Part shown: positions 7,685-15,804 of the stretch, piece by piece
Position numbering within the stretch: the stretch's first letter is position 1
Layout of the letters: every line of letters starts with the position of its first letter
Assembly: GCA_016713245.1 (NCBI GenBank)
Contig: JADJPM010000001.1
Location: 1,302,001 to 1,366,000, forward strand
Direction: 5' to 3'
Length of the DNA: 64,000 nucleotides
Origin: Verrucomicrobiaceae bacterium
GTDB lineage: Bacteria > Verrucomicrobiota > Verrucomicrobiia > Verrucomicrobiales > Verrucomicrobiaceae
Made by a program: the position numbers and the translations under genes
The notes under the pieces: model-generated
The model's input: the letters and a program-made list of their open reading frames with translations, nothing else
What the model was told of the DNA's origin: nothing
Database searches by the model: none

Positions 7685-8596
7685 ATGAAACTCCACCTTC
7701 TCCTCGCTTACCTCCTGTTACCCATTGCTTCGCTTTGGGCTGAAGCCCAAACTACTTTGCTCTTCGCCGGCAGCAGCAGCATGTATTGGAACGATTTGCC
7801 GCGTGAAGTCGCAAAGATCGTGGATGGCAAAATCGCGAGTCACATCGGCCAGACAGTCATTCCCGAAGCCGTGGGCCGCAGCGGCAGTGACATCCGCGTG
7901 TATCTGGAGCCCGGCTTCAATCGCTACGAATACGGCGTGAAGCCCGGGCAGAGCTTCCTCGACAAGATCGCCACCGAAAAGCCTGCCATCGTGCCGATGA
8001 TGGTCGTGTGCCGTTTCATCATGGGCGACGACGCGCCGACGAACGGCAAGCCCGACCACGCCACGTCCATCACCCGCTATTGTGAGGCGATTCGCGCCGC
8101 CGGAGGCGAGCCGATGTTTTATGAGATGGGCTGGGGCAAGACGGAACGCGAGGCCGAGGGCCGCCAGCGCATCCTCGAACTCGCGAAGACGAACCAAATC
8201 ACCCTCTTTGCCCCCTGCTCCACGGCTTGGGCACGTGTTTATGCCGAGAAACCCGATCTCGCCCTCCAGCATCCGCAGGACAACGCTCACCCCGGCGATG
8301 CAGGCCACTTCATAAATCTCGCGTGCTTCTACGCCGCGCTGACGCGTGAATCACCCGTCGGCAAACTGCCGCGCACCTTTCACGTCTGGCCCCACGGCAA
8401 GTATGAGGCCGATGCGGCCAAACTCGCCGCCTTCCAGCCCGATGCCTACCAAGCGAAGATGGCGAAGTGGATGTTCAAACACATGTCCATGAATCAAACC
8501 GCGACGCTGAACGAAGAAACGGCCCGCTACCTCGAAACCATCGCCTGGGAGACTTGGCAGAAAGTGAGCCAGACACTGCATTCTGGCCAAAAGTGA
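7685..8596 (+). CDS. SGNH-hydrolase-like exported protein
   Basis: A 303-residue protein with a signal peptide MKLHLLLAYLLLPIASLWAEA. The mature start TTLLFAGSSSMYWNDLP resembles SGNH/GDSL block I with serine in the GSS context. NAHPGDAGHFINLACF near residue 200 matches block V, whose Asp/His complete the catalytic dyad. SGNH proteins are esterases or deacetylases acting on polysaccharides or lipids; the substrate here is unknown. The signal cleavage region is encoded by REP A7. It directly follows REP A6, so initiation context is unusual. Being last in the DUF1592-DUF1552-ankyrin run, it may work with them on a polysaccharide. Confidence 0.7.
   Translation: MKLHLLLAYLLLPIASLWAEAQTTLLFAGSSSMYWNDLPREVAKIVDGKIASHIGQTVIPEAVGRSGSDIRVYLEPGFNRYEYGVKPGQSFLDKIATEKPAIVPMMVVCRFIMGDDAPTNGKPDHATSITRYCEAIRAAGGEPMFYEMGWGKTEREAEGRQRILELAKTNQITLFAPCSTAWARVYAEKPDLALQHPQDNAHPGDAGHFINLACFYAALTRESPVGKLPRTFHVWPHGKYEADAAKLAAFQPDAYQAKMAKWMFKHMSMNQTATLNEETARYLETIAWETWQKVSQTLHSGQK
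7735..7758 (-). repeat. REP unit, family A copy 7 (encodes signal-peptide cleavage region)
   Basis: Inverted family A hairpin (TTGGGCTGAAGCCC then AAACTACTTT). It is read as WAEAQTT, giving an A-E-A signal peptidase site in the SGNH-like protein at the same relative position as copy 3 in the cytochrome gene. Confidence 0.9.
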
Positions 8597-8653
8597 TGCA
8601 GGCACTCCTGCCTGCACCTTTTCAGCAGAACAGACAAGAGTGTCTGTTTCACT
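8593..8653 (+). repeat. REP-like pair, family B copy 2 (hybrid)
   Basis: The right half matches family B (AACAGACAAGAGTGTCTGTT). The left half is a diverged hairpin, GCAGGCACTCCTGCCTGC, that keeps the ACTCCTG loop. It begins at the stop codon of the SGNH-like gene and lies 38 bp before the sigma factor start. Confidence 0.8.
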
Positions 8654-8690
8654 GTCAGGCCGCGCCGACCTCATCCGTTGCCCTTGAGAC

Positions 8691-9209
8691 ATGCCACTCG
8701 ATCACGAAACCATCCTGAAACACCTCTTTGAAGCCCGACAGCGGCTCAGCGGGGTGGCGTGGCTCATGGTGCGGGATGCGCAGGCGGCGGAGGACCTGTT
8801 TCAGAACGTCGCGCTGAAGTCGGTGACGAAGAATGTGTCCTTCGAGCACGAGGGCGCGCTGCTGTCGTGGGCGATGGTCTCCATCAAACGCGAGGCCATC
8901 GACTGGCTGCGCAAGCGCAAGCCCGAGACGCTCGGATTGGAGCCGGAACTGCTCGATTTGATCAGCGACGAATGGTCCACGCATCCGCAGCCCGAGGGCC
9001 AGCGCATGGAGGCGCTGCGTGAGTGCCTCGCCTCCGTGCCCGAGAAGTCGCGGCAGCTTCTGCACCTGCGCTACTTCGACGGGCATTCATGCGATGAAGT
9101 GGCGCGGAAGGTCGGGGCGAATGTCGATGCGGTTTATCAAAGGCTCTCGCGGCTGCATCGGCAGCTCAAGCAATGTGTCGAACAGCGGCTGAACCCAGCA
9201 ACACCATGA
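8691..9209 (+). CDS. ECF-type RNA polymerase sigma factor
   Basis: A 172-residue sigma-70 family protein with only regions 2 and 4. Region 2 includes LMVRDAQAAEDLFQNVAL, the core-binding helix, and region 4 ends in the helix-turn-helix HSCDEVARKVGANVDAVYQR. These factors redirect RNA polymerase to a small regulon in response to an envelope signal. The stop overlaps the start of a FecR-like membrane protein (ATGA), the usual genetic arrangement of a sigma factor with its anti-sigma or transducer. Its neighbourhood suggests control of DUF1552/DUF1592 export genes, but no promoter motif was identified to prove this. Confidence 0.85.
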   Translation: MPLDHETILKHLFEARQRLSGVAWLMVRDAQAAEDLFQNVALKSVTKNVSFEHEGALLSWAMVSIKREAIDWLRKRKPETLGLEPELLDLISDEWSTHPQPEGQRMEALRECLASVPEKSRQLLHLRYFDGHSCDEVARKVGANVDAVYQRLSRLHRQLKQCVEQRLNPATP

Positions 9210-10459
9210 ACGACGACCTTCTTATCCAGCGCTACCTTGATGGCAGCCTCTCGCGTGAGGACCTCGCGGTGCTAAATCAGCGCCTGCGTGACGAAGCGGA
9301 CTTACGCCAGCATCTGCGCGAAATCGCCGAGCAAGTCGTGGCGTTCGGTGACCTCGCGCGGCGTGAAACAGACACTCCTGTCTGTTATCCCAAACGGCCA
9401 GACAAGAGTGTCTGGCTCACTTCTCTCGCCCTCGCTGCCTCCATCGCGGTGCTGGCGGCCAGCGCGTGGCTTTTTCTCGCCAGCAAGCCCGACGCCGTGC
9501 TCACACTCGTCGAAAGCACCGGCACGGTCGCGTGGAGCGATGGCACGGTCATCGCGAGCGGCGAAACCGTGCCCGCAGGCACGCTGGAGACCGTGGGCGA
9601 GGCCAGCAGCGCGTTGCTGCGTTTTGAAGATGGATCGCTCATCACGCTGCATGGCGATGCGGAGCTTTCCTTTGCCAGCGAGCATCATAAAGTGCTCTCA
9701 CTCACCCGCGGCACGCTTTCCGCCGAGGTGCGGCCGCAGCCTGCGGGTCGCCCGATGCTCATCCGCACGCCCAGCGCCGTGGCGGAGGTCGTGGGGACGG
9801 CGTTTGATCTCTCGACGAGATCGGAAGACACGCTGCTGAAGGTCAACGAGGGCCTGGTGAAGCTGAAACGCCTCGCCGATGGCAGCGAGATCGACGTGCC
9901 TGCCAATCGCAGCGCCGTGGCCTCGCTGGACACCGGCGCGGCGCTTGATGCCGCCTCCACGCCGGAGCCGCTCACCGCATGGCGCTTTGATTTCACCACC
10001 AGCACCCCGCCTCGCGACTGGCGCGGCATTTCCAAAGGCGGCACGATGCACGCCAGCCCTTACGTCGCCAAAAAAATGCCCGATGGCCGCATCGTCACCC
10101 ACCACGGCATCTCCATCCGGACCGCGATGCTAGAACAGCCATCGAGACTCCTCGGGACGGAGCGCAGCGTGATTCGTTATCGGCTGCGACGTAAGCAAGC
10201 GGGCACGCTGCACATCATGCTGCTCACCCACCGGAAAGATGGCGAGTTTGGCGGCAACTTTCTGACCCGGCTCGATGAAAGCGAACTCCATCCCGCTGCT
10301 GACGGCTGGTGCGAGGTCGAAGTGCCGATATCACGATTTAGCGCCGTCTCCAAAAGTCATGCCGGCCCCTGGGGGAACATCCTCACCTCGGTGCTGATCT
10401 TCAGTGCCAGCGCAGACACCCGGCTGGAGGTTTCAAACTTCGCGCTACTCACCAAGTGA
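9206..10459 (+). CDS. FecR-domain membrane protein (candidate anti-sigma/transducer)
   Basis: A 417-residue protein. The cytoplasmic N-terminus (MNDDLLIQRYLDGSLSREDL) resembles anti-sigma/FecR leader segments, a transmembrane helix spans residues 72-92, and a FecR-type beta domain (SNGTV-like GTVAWSDGTV, PSAVAEVVGTAFDLS) covers about 100-250. A C-terminal beta-sandwich-like region of unknown role completes it. It is translated by ATGA overlap with the ECF sigma gene and probably regulates that factor. A family B palindrome is translated in frame at residues 53-73 (ETDTPVC...DKSVW), immediately before the membrane helix, in the linker joining the sigma-binding and sensor parts. Confidence 0.82.
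   Translation: MNDDLLIQRYLDGSLSREDLAVLNQRLRDEADLRQHLREIAEQVVAFGDLARRETDTPVCYPKRPDKSVWLTSLALAASIAVLAASAWLFLASKPDAVLTLVESTGTVAWSDGTVIASGETVPAGTLETVGEASSALLRFEDGSLITLHGDAELSFASEHHKVLSLTRGTLSAEVRPQPAGRPMLIRTPSAVAEVVGTAFDLSTRSEDTLLKVNEGLVKLKRLADGSEIDVPANRSAVASLDTGAALDAASTPEPLTAWRFDFTTSTPPRDWRGISKGGTMHASPYVAKKMPDGRIVTHHGISIRTAMLEQPSRLLGTERSVIRYRLRRKQAGTLHIMLLTHRKDGEFGGNFLTRLDESELHPAADGWCEVEVPISRFSAVSKSHAGPWGNILTSVLIFSASADTRLEVSNFALLTK
9363..9422 (+). repeat. REP-like palindromic unit, family B copy 3 (in coding sequence)
   Basis: A 60-bp copy in the same orientation and reading frame as copy 1. The second hairpin has changed on both arms (GCCAGACAAGAGTGTCTGGC instead of AACAGAC...GTCTGTT), so pairing is kept. 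Such compensatory change argues that the hairpin itself is under selection. Confidence 0.85.
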
Positions 10460-10545
10460 TGCCCATCTACTCCTCGCGATGCTTTCATGCCGGTCTTTTG
10501 ATGCTACTCCGATGAAACTAGCAGTCATCGACGTATGAAGACGGA

Positions 10546-11832
10546 ATGAAAACACGCCGTCACTTTCTCCAGTCCAGCACTTCGCTCATTGCTCTGCCCG
10601 CTTTGGAGTCGCTGGGCTTTCGTCGATTTGCTTCCGCAGCGGCTCCAGCAGCACCGCCGAAGCGATTGGTGTTCCTCGGCTTTGGTTGGGGCATCACGAC
10701 GGAGACGTGGTTTCCGGACATCAAGCAGACGGGGAAGGATTACACGCTGCCGGAGGGCTTGAAGCCGCTGGCGAGGCACAAGGCGGACTTTTCCATGGTG
10801 CAGGGGCTTTGGAACAAATACTCGAACGAAGGGCATTGGGGCAGCACGATGTGGCTCACGGGCGCGAACCGTTTCGCGGAGCCGGGGCAGACGTTTCACA
10901 ACAGCATCTCGGCGGATCAGGTCGCGGCGGCGAAGCTGGGCATGGACACGCGTTTTGCGTCGCTGCAGCTCAATGGCAGCGAGAATGCAGAGGCTTCGGG
11001 ACATGGACCGGGGCTTTCGATGGCTTGGGACGTGAGCGGCAAGCCCATCGGAGGTCACAAAGGCCCCGTGGAGGCGTTTCATCGGCTGTTTTCCAAGGAC
11101 ACGACGCCCATCGAGCAGCAGAAGGCCATGCTCGCGCAGAAGCGCAGCGTGCTCGATACGGTGATGGAGAATGCGAAGGCGATGCAGCGTGGCCTTGGCA
11201 AAAACGACCGGGCGAAGCTCGACGAATACTTCCAAGGCATCCGCGACATCGAGACGCGGCTCGCGAAGGACGAGCAATGGATCGGCGTGCCGCAGCCGAA
11301 GGCACCGATTCCGCAGCCGCAGGAGGGTTTGGCGGGCAAGGAGGAGATCAAAATCATGTATGACATCATCCTCGCCGCGATGCAGACGGACAGCACCCGC
11401 GTGCTGACCTATCGCCAGCCGGTGAGCACGCTGCTGACGAGCATCGGCATCAAAGTCGCGCCGCACGACATGAGTCACTACCACTCGACGATGGGCGAAA
11501 AGCTCGCCGCCTCGCAGCAGCGCGATCTCGTGCAGAGCGAGCTGCTCGCTGGCCTGCTCGACAAGCTCAAAGCGACGAAGGAAGCTGATGGCAGCCGTCT
11601 TTTTGACCACGTCGCGCTCGCCTACGGCAGCAACATCCGCACCGAGCACAACCTCGACAACTGCCCCACGCTCCTCACCGGCGGCGGCGCCGGCATCAAG
11701 CTCGGCCACAACATCGTCGCGCCGAAAGACACGCCGCTTTGCAATACCTGGCTCACCCTGCTCCACGGCATCGGCGTGAATGCCGAGCGCCATGGCGACA
11801 GCTCCGGCGTGCTCAAAGAGATCGTGGCGTGA
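10546..11832 (+). CDS. DUF1552 family exported protein (third copy)
   Basis: A 428-residue DUF1552 protein with a Tat-like start (MKTRRHFLQSSTSLIALPAL) and a probable cleavage region near FASAAAP. The family block KRLVFLGFGWG follows, and the C-terminal YGSNIRTEHNLDNCPTLL and RHGDSSGVLKEI correspond to the conserved end of the family. It is only moderately similar to the two upstream copies, so it is not a recent duplicate. It starts 86 bp after the FecR gene, on the same strand, and may be under that sigma factor. It is convergent with the AraC regulator gene, only 3 bp away. Confidence 0.88.
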   Translation: MKTRRHFLQSSTSLIALPALESLGFRRFASAAAPAAPPKRLVFLGFGWGITTETWFPDIKQTGKDYTLPEGLKPLARHKADFSMVQGLWNKYSNEGHWGSTMWLTGANRFAEPGQTFHNSISADQVAAAKLGMDTRFASLQLNGSENAEASGHGPGLSMAWDVSGKPIGGHKGPVEAFHRLFSKDTTPIEQQKAMLAQKRSVLDTVMENAKAMQRGLGKNDRAKLDEYFQGIRDIETRLAKDEQWIGVPQPKAPIPQPQEGLAGKEEIKIMYDIILAAMQTDSTRVLTYRQPVSTLLTSIGIKVAPHDMSHYHSTMGEKLAASQQRDLVQSELLAGLLDKLKATKEADGSRLFDHVALAYGSNIRTEHNLDNCPTLLTGGGAGIKLGHNIVAPKDTPLCNTWLTLLHGIGVNAERHGDSSGVLKEIVA

Positions 11833-11835
11833 CCC

Positions 11836-12666
11836 TTACGACTGCTCGCTGCGATACGCCGCTGGCGAAGTGTTCCGATACTGGCGCATCATGCGGCTGA
11901 AGTAGTGACGGTTCACGAGGCCGCAGGTCTCGGAGATGGCCTCGATGCTGTCGTCGGTGTGACGGAGGAGGCGGCAGGCTTCGTCGAGGCGGTAATCGAG
12001 CAGGATGCGCATCGGCGGCTGATTTACTTCCTCTTTGAAGAGGTGGTTCAAATTGCGCACGCTGAGTCCGGCATGGCGGGCGATTTGATCGGCGGTGAGC
12101 TTCAGGCCGAGGTGCTGATTCATGAACTCCATCGCCCGCAGCACCCGTGCATCGAGCCGCTGCTGCTCCCACACGCTGGCGGGCAGTTTTTTGACGAACT
12201 CGCTCACGAGCTGGATGCTCACCCACGGAAAACGCACGCTTTGAGGCTTCGCGCCAAGTTTGATGAGCTCGTTGAGCATCGTCTTGTGCGCCGCAGTGGC
12301 GGAAAACGCGTAAATGCCCGGCGCGGCACGATCCGCCGCCGGACCGAGGTTGAAATGGCAGTACCATTTGCTGAACGGCCGCCGCGTGGTCGTGCTGAAG
12401 GTCGTGCGTGGCGGGATCAGATACACCGTGCCCGGTTTCAGCACGGTGCTCACGCCATCGATCTCCACCACGCCGCCCTCCTGCATCGGCCAGTAGAGAC
12501 GCCAGTAAGGATCGTTCAGTCGGCGCAGCTCCCACTGCTGGAGCTCGATTTTGCGAGTGGTGAGGATGTCCACTGTCACACCCGGCAGCGCCACGCTGCG
12601 GTGCCCTTGCACGCGATGCGCCGACCCGGCGGGCACGACACTGAGGATGGAGGATTTGTCTGACAT
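11836..12666 (-). CDS. AraC family transcriptional regulator
   Basis: A 276-residue regulator. The N-terminal two-thirds form a cupin-like sensor fold (for example GVVEIDGVSTVLKPGTVYLI, residues 65-84). The last 90 or so residues are the AraC double helix-turn-helix: first helix pair LTADQIARHAGLSVRNLNHLF, second pair SIEAISETCGLVNRHYFSRM, then TSPAAYR. Such proteins typically activate sugar-utilisation genes on ligand binding. It lies just upstream of the dnaE2 3' end on the same strand but is not part of the SOS operon in any obvious way. Its target is not evident from the neighbours. Confidence 0.9.
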   Translation of the reverse strand: MSDKSSILSVVPAGSAHRVQGHRSVALPGVTVDILTTRKIELQQWELRRLNDPYWRLYWPMQEGGVVEIDGVSTVLKPGTVYLIPPRTTFSTTTRRPFSKWYCHFNLGPAADRAAPGIYAFSATAAHKTMLNELIKLGAKPQSVRFPWVSIQLVSEFVKKLPASVWEQQRLDARVLRAMEFMNQHLGLKLTADQIARHAGLSVRNLNHLFKEEVNQPPMRILLDYRLDEACRLLRHTDDSIEAISETCGLVNRHYFSRMMRQYRNTSPAAYRSEQS

Positions 12667-12726
12667 GCTTGATTTGCGGAATCGGATACAAGCCTGCCGG
12701 AGTCCGATACGATGGCAAGCCCAGGC

Positions 12727-15700
12727 TCAGCCAAAATCATGCGACTTCACGCTCACGCGGCGTGTTTCGTCGTAGCGGAAGGCGGTGATGGTCTTGGCGA
12801 GCACGGTGGTGGTGCCGTCGGCACGTTGGAGCTGGCCGGTGATCTTCAAAAAGGGCTCCTGGGTGATGGTGAGGCGGCGTTTTTCGAAGAGATCGCTCGG
12901 CACGAAGGCATTGGCGATGCCGGTTTCGTCTTCGAGGCTGATGAAGCAGTGGCCGTTCGCCGTGCCGGGACGCTGGCGGCAGATGACCATGCCGATGATC
13001 GTGACGCGACGGCCATGTGGCAGGGTGTTCAAAGCTTTGGCGTGGCTCGCTTTCGGAATCTGCGGGCGCAGCAGCGCCATCGGATGCGGGCCGACGGTAA
13101 GCGTGGTGGTGGAGTAGTCGCTTTCGAGGCGTTCGTGAGCGCTCATCATCGCCAAAGGAGCTGCGTCAGGAGCTTCGAGGCCGCTGAGCAGGTCGTCGTG
13201 CAACGGAGCTTCGATCTCCCACAAGGCGCTGCGGCGGTGATGACCGAGCGCATTGAGCGCACCGGCCTGGGCGAGCACGCGGCGCTCGTCTTTGGCAGGA
13301 GAGCAGCGGCGTAAAAAATCGCGCAGGTCACGCCACGGCGTGGTTTGGCGTTCGGTGATGATCTTTTGCCACGTCGCATGGCTCACGCCTTTGAGCTGGT
13401 TCAGCCCGAGACGCAGCGTGGTGTCGTCGATGACGCTGCATTCGATCTGCGAGACCACGACGCACACCGGCAGCAGACGAATGCCGTGTTGCTTCGCATC
13501 GCGCACGAGCGTGGCGCTGGAGTAAAAGCCCATCGGCTGGCAGTTCAGCAGCGCAGCGTAGAATTCGACGGCGCGATGCACCTTCAGCCACACGCTGGCG
13601 TAGGCGAGCAGGGCAAAGCTGATGGCGTGACTCTCCGGGAAACCATAGAGCGCAAAGCTGCGGATGCTTTTCACGATGCGGTCCTGGATCGCGGGATCGA
13701 CTCGTTTGCGCGTCATCGCGGCGGTGAGCTTGTCGAGCGCCTTCGTCATGCGCTCCTCGCTGCGGTGAAAGCTCATGGCGCGGCGCAATTCCTCCGCCTC
13801 GCTGCCGGTGAAGTCGGCGATGATCATGGCCATCTTCAGCACCTGCTCTTGAAACAGCGGCACACCGAGTGTGCGGGCCAGCACGGGCTCGAAATCGAGA
13901 TGGATGCAATCGATGGGCTCCTTGCCGTTCCGTCGATTGAGATACGGATGCACCATTTTGCCGACGATGGGCCCCGGGCGGATGATGGCGACCTCCACAA
14001 CGACATCGTAAAAGCACTTCGGCTTCATGCGCGGCAGCGTGGCCATTTGAGCGCGGCTTTCGATCTGGAAGACGCCCACGGTATCGGCCCGCTGCATGAG
14101 GTCAAAGCACGCGGGATCATCTTTGGGCAATTGCGCGAGATCGACGGGCCTGCCGCGTGCGGCGCTGACCTCGAGAGTCTTTTCAATCGCTGCCATCATG
14201 CCGAGGCCGAGCAGATCGACTTTGATGATGCCGAGGTCTTCGCAGTCATCCTTGTCCCACTGCACGACGACGCGTCCTGGCATGCTCGCGGGCTCCAGCG
14301 GCACGATTTTGTCCAAACCGGCGCTGCACAGCACCATGCCGCCGCTGTGTTGACCAAGGTGACGCGGCAGTCCGTAGGCGAGGTGGTAGAGTTTGATCAA
14401 TGCGGGCAGTCGTGGATGACCTTGCGGCAGGCCGGCGCGGCGGATTTGCTCATCGAGTTGCAGGGTGTGCGGGAAGTCGCCGTTCGCGTAGAGATCGCTG
14501 AAGCGCTCGATCACGTCCTGCGGCAGATGCAGCACCTTGCCCATCTCGCGCATGGCGCTGCGGCCGCGGTAGGTGATGACATTCGCGGTCATCGCGGCGC
14601 CATGTGGCGCGAAGCGTCGATACACCTCCTGGATCACGCGTTCGCGCTGCGTGCCGCTCGGCAGATCGAGATCGATGTCCGGCCAGGAGCTGCGTCCCTC
14701 GCTCAAGAAGCGCTCAAACAGCAACTGCTGCTTGATGGGATCGACATTGGTGATGCCGAGGCTGTAACACACGGCGCTGTTTGCCGCGCTGCCGCGACCC
14801 TGCACGAGGATGCCGTTTTGTTTGGCCCAGCGCACGATGTCCCACACGACGAGGAAGTAACCGCTGAAACCGAGCTTTGCGATGAGCCGCAGCTCATGAT
14901 CGAGCTGATGTCGCACCTCCGGCGTGATTTCGCGGTAGCGCTCGCGAGCGCCGATGTCGGTGCGCTCGCGCAAAAAACTGTCCTGCGAGTGCCCGGGCGG
15001 CACGGGATATTGCGGGAACTCGTAGCCGAGGTTTTCGAGGCCGAATTCGATGCTCTCGACGATTCGTTGCGTGCTCGCGAGTGCCTCCGGCAGGTCGTGA
15101 AACAGCTCACGCATCTGCGCGGCGGATTTCAGGCAGCGTTCGGAGTTCGGCGCGAGCCGCAGGCCGGCTTCATCGAGCGTGGTGTGATGCCGCAGCGCCG
15201 TGAAGGCATCCTGCAGCATGCGTCCCTCCGGCCTTGCATACAGCGGCGCATTGGAGGCGATCAGCGGCAGCTTCGCGGCCGAAGCGAGGTCGCAGCAGCG
15301 GCGCACGCGGTCATTTTCACGCGGAACGCGATGACGATGTATTTCGACGAAAACATGCTCGCGACCGAAAACACGCTTCAAGCGGTCCAAAGCCTCCAAG
15401 GGCTCGTTTTGGCTCAAAACGCCGTCTTCATCGCCGGTGAGCACGGTGAGGCCTTCGGCGTAAATTTCGAGCGCAGCCCATGAAACGCGGCTTTGACCCT
15501 TCGCGGCCTTCAAATGAGCCTGCGTGAGCATTTGGCAGAGATTTTGATAGCCGCGACGCGTGCGCACGATCACCGGCAGCACGCAGCCGCACTCCATCGT
15601 GAGCTCGCAGCCCGCGATGGCACGCAGCCCGAGCTCCTTCGCCTTGTGATGTGCTCGTGCAGAGCCGTAAACGCCATCGCGATCCGTCAGCGCCAGGCAT

Positions 15701-15804
15701 GACATGCCCAGCTCCGCCGCCCGCGTGACCATCTCCTCCGGCGAGGAAGCCCCGCGAAGAAACGAGAACGCGCTGCGGGCATGCAGTTCGGTGAACTCAT
15801 CCAT
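12727..15804 (-). CDS. dnaE2: Error-prone DNA polymerase III alpha subunit DnaE2
   Basis: A 1025-residue C-family polymerase. The N-terminal PHP domain begins ELHARSAFSFLRGASSPEEM, and the palm carries the catalytic pattern WPDIDLDLPS. A helix-hairpin-helix region follows, and the C-terminal OB fold (RRVTIIGMVICRQRPGTANG) closes the protein. DnaE2 performs mutagenic translesion synthesis in the ImuA-ImuB-DnaE2 mutasome. I chose ATG 15804 because it matches the family N-terminus; upstream residues in the frame are unrelated sequence. It overlaps the end of imuB by 8 bp, indicating an operon transcribed from 17.8 kb leftwards and induced by DNA damage. Confidence 0.95.
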   Translation of the reverse strand: MDEFTELHARSAFSFLRGASSPEEMVTRAAELGMSCLALTDRDGVYGSARAHHKAKELGLRAIAGCELTMECGCVLPVIVRTRRGYQNLCQMLTQAHLKAAKGQSRVSWAALEIYAEGLTVLTGDEDGVLSQNEPLEALDRLKRVFGREHVFVEIHRHRVPRENDRVRRCCDLASAAKLPLIASNAPLYARPEGRMLQDAFTALRHHTTLDEAGLRLAPNSERCLKSAAQMRELFHDLPEALASTQRIVESIEFGLENLGYEFPQYPVPPGHSQDSFLRERTDIGARERYREITPEVRHQLDHELRLIAKLGFSGYFLVVWDIVRWAKQNGILVQGRGSAANSAVCYSLGITNVDPIKQQLLFERFLSEGRSSWPDIDLDLPSGTQRERVIQEVYRRFAPHGAAMTANVITYRGRSAMREMGKVLHLPQDVIERFSDLYANGDFPHTLQLDEQIRRAGLPQGHPRLPALIKLYHLAYGLPRHLGQHSGGMVLCSAGLDKIVPLEPASMPGRVVVQWDKDDCEDLGIIKVDLLGLGMMAAIEKTLEVSAARGRPVDLAQLPKDDPACFDLMQRADTVGVFQIESRAQMATLPRMKPKCFYDVVVEVAIIRPGPIVGKMVHPYLNRRNGKEPIDCIHLDFEPVLARTLGVPLFQEQVLKMAMIIADFTGSEAEELRRAMSFHRSEERMTKALDKLTAAMTRKRVDPAIQDRIVKSIRSFALYGFPESHAISFALLAYASVWLKVHRAVEFYAALLNCQPMGFYSSATLVRDAKQHGIRLLPVCVVVSQIECSVIDDTTLRLGLNQLKGVSHATWQKIITERQTTPWRDLRDFLRRCSPAKDERRVLAQAGALNALGHHRRSALWEIEAPLHDDLLSGLEAPDAAPLAMMSAHERLESDYSTTTLTVGPHPMALLRPQIPKASHAKALNTLPHGRRVTIIGMVICRQRPGTANGHCFISLEDETGIANAFVPSDLFEKRRLTITQEPFLKITGQLQRADGTTTVLAKTITAFRYDETRRVSVKSHDFG

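Noticed and set aside
13345..15483. Long plus-strand open frame of about 700 codons opposite dnaE2
   Set aside because: It is an antisense shadow of dnaE2, a byproduct of high GC codon bias; its translation has no recognisable domain, whereas dnaE2 shows all polymerase motifs.
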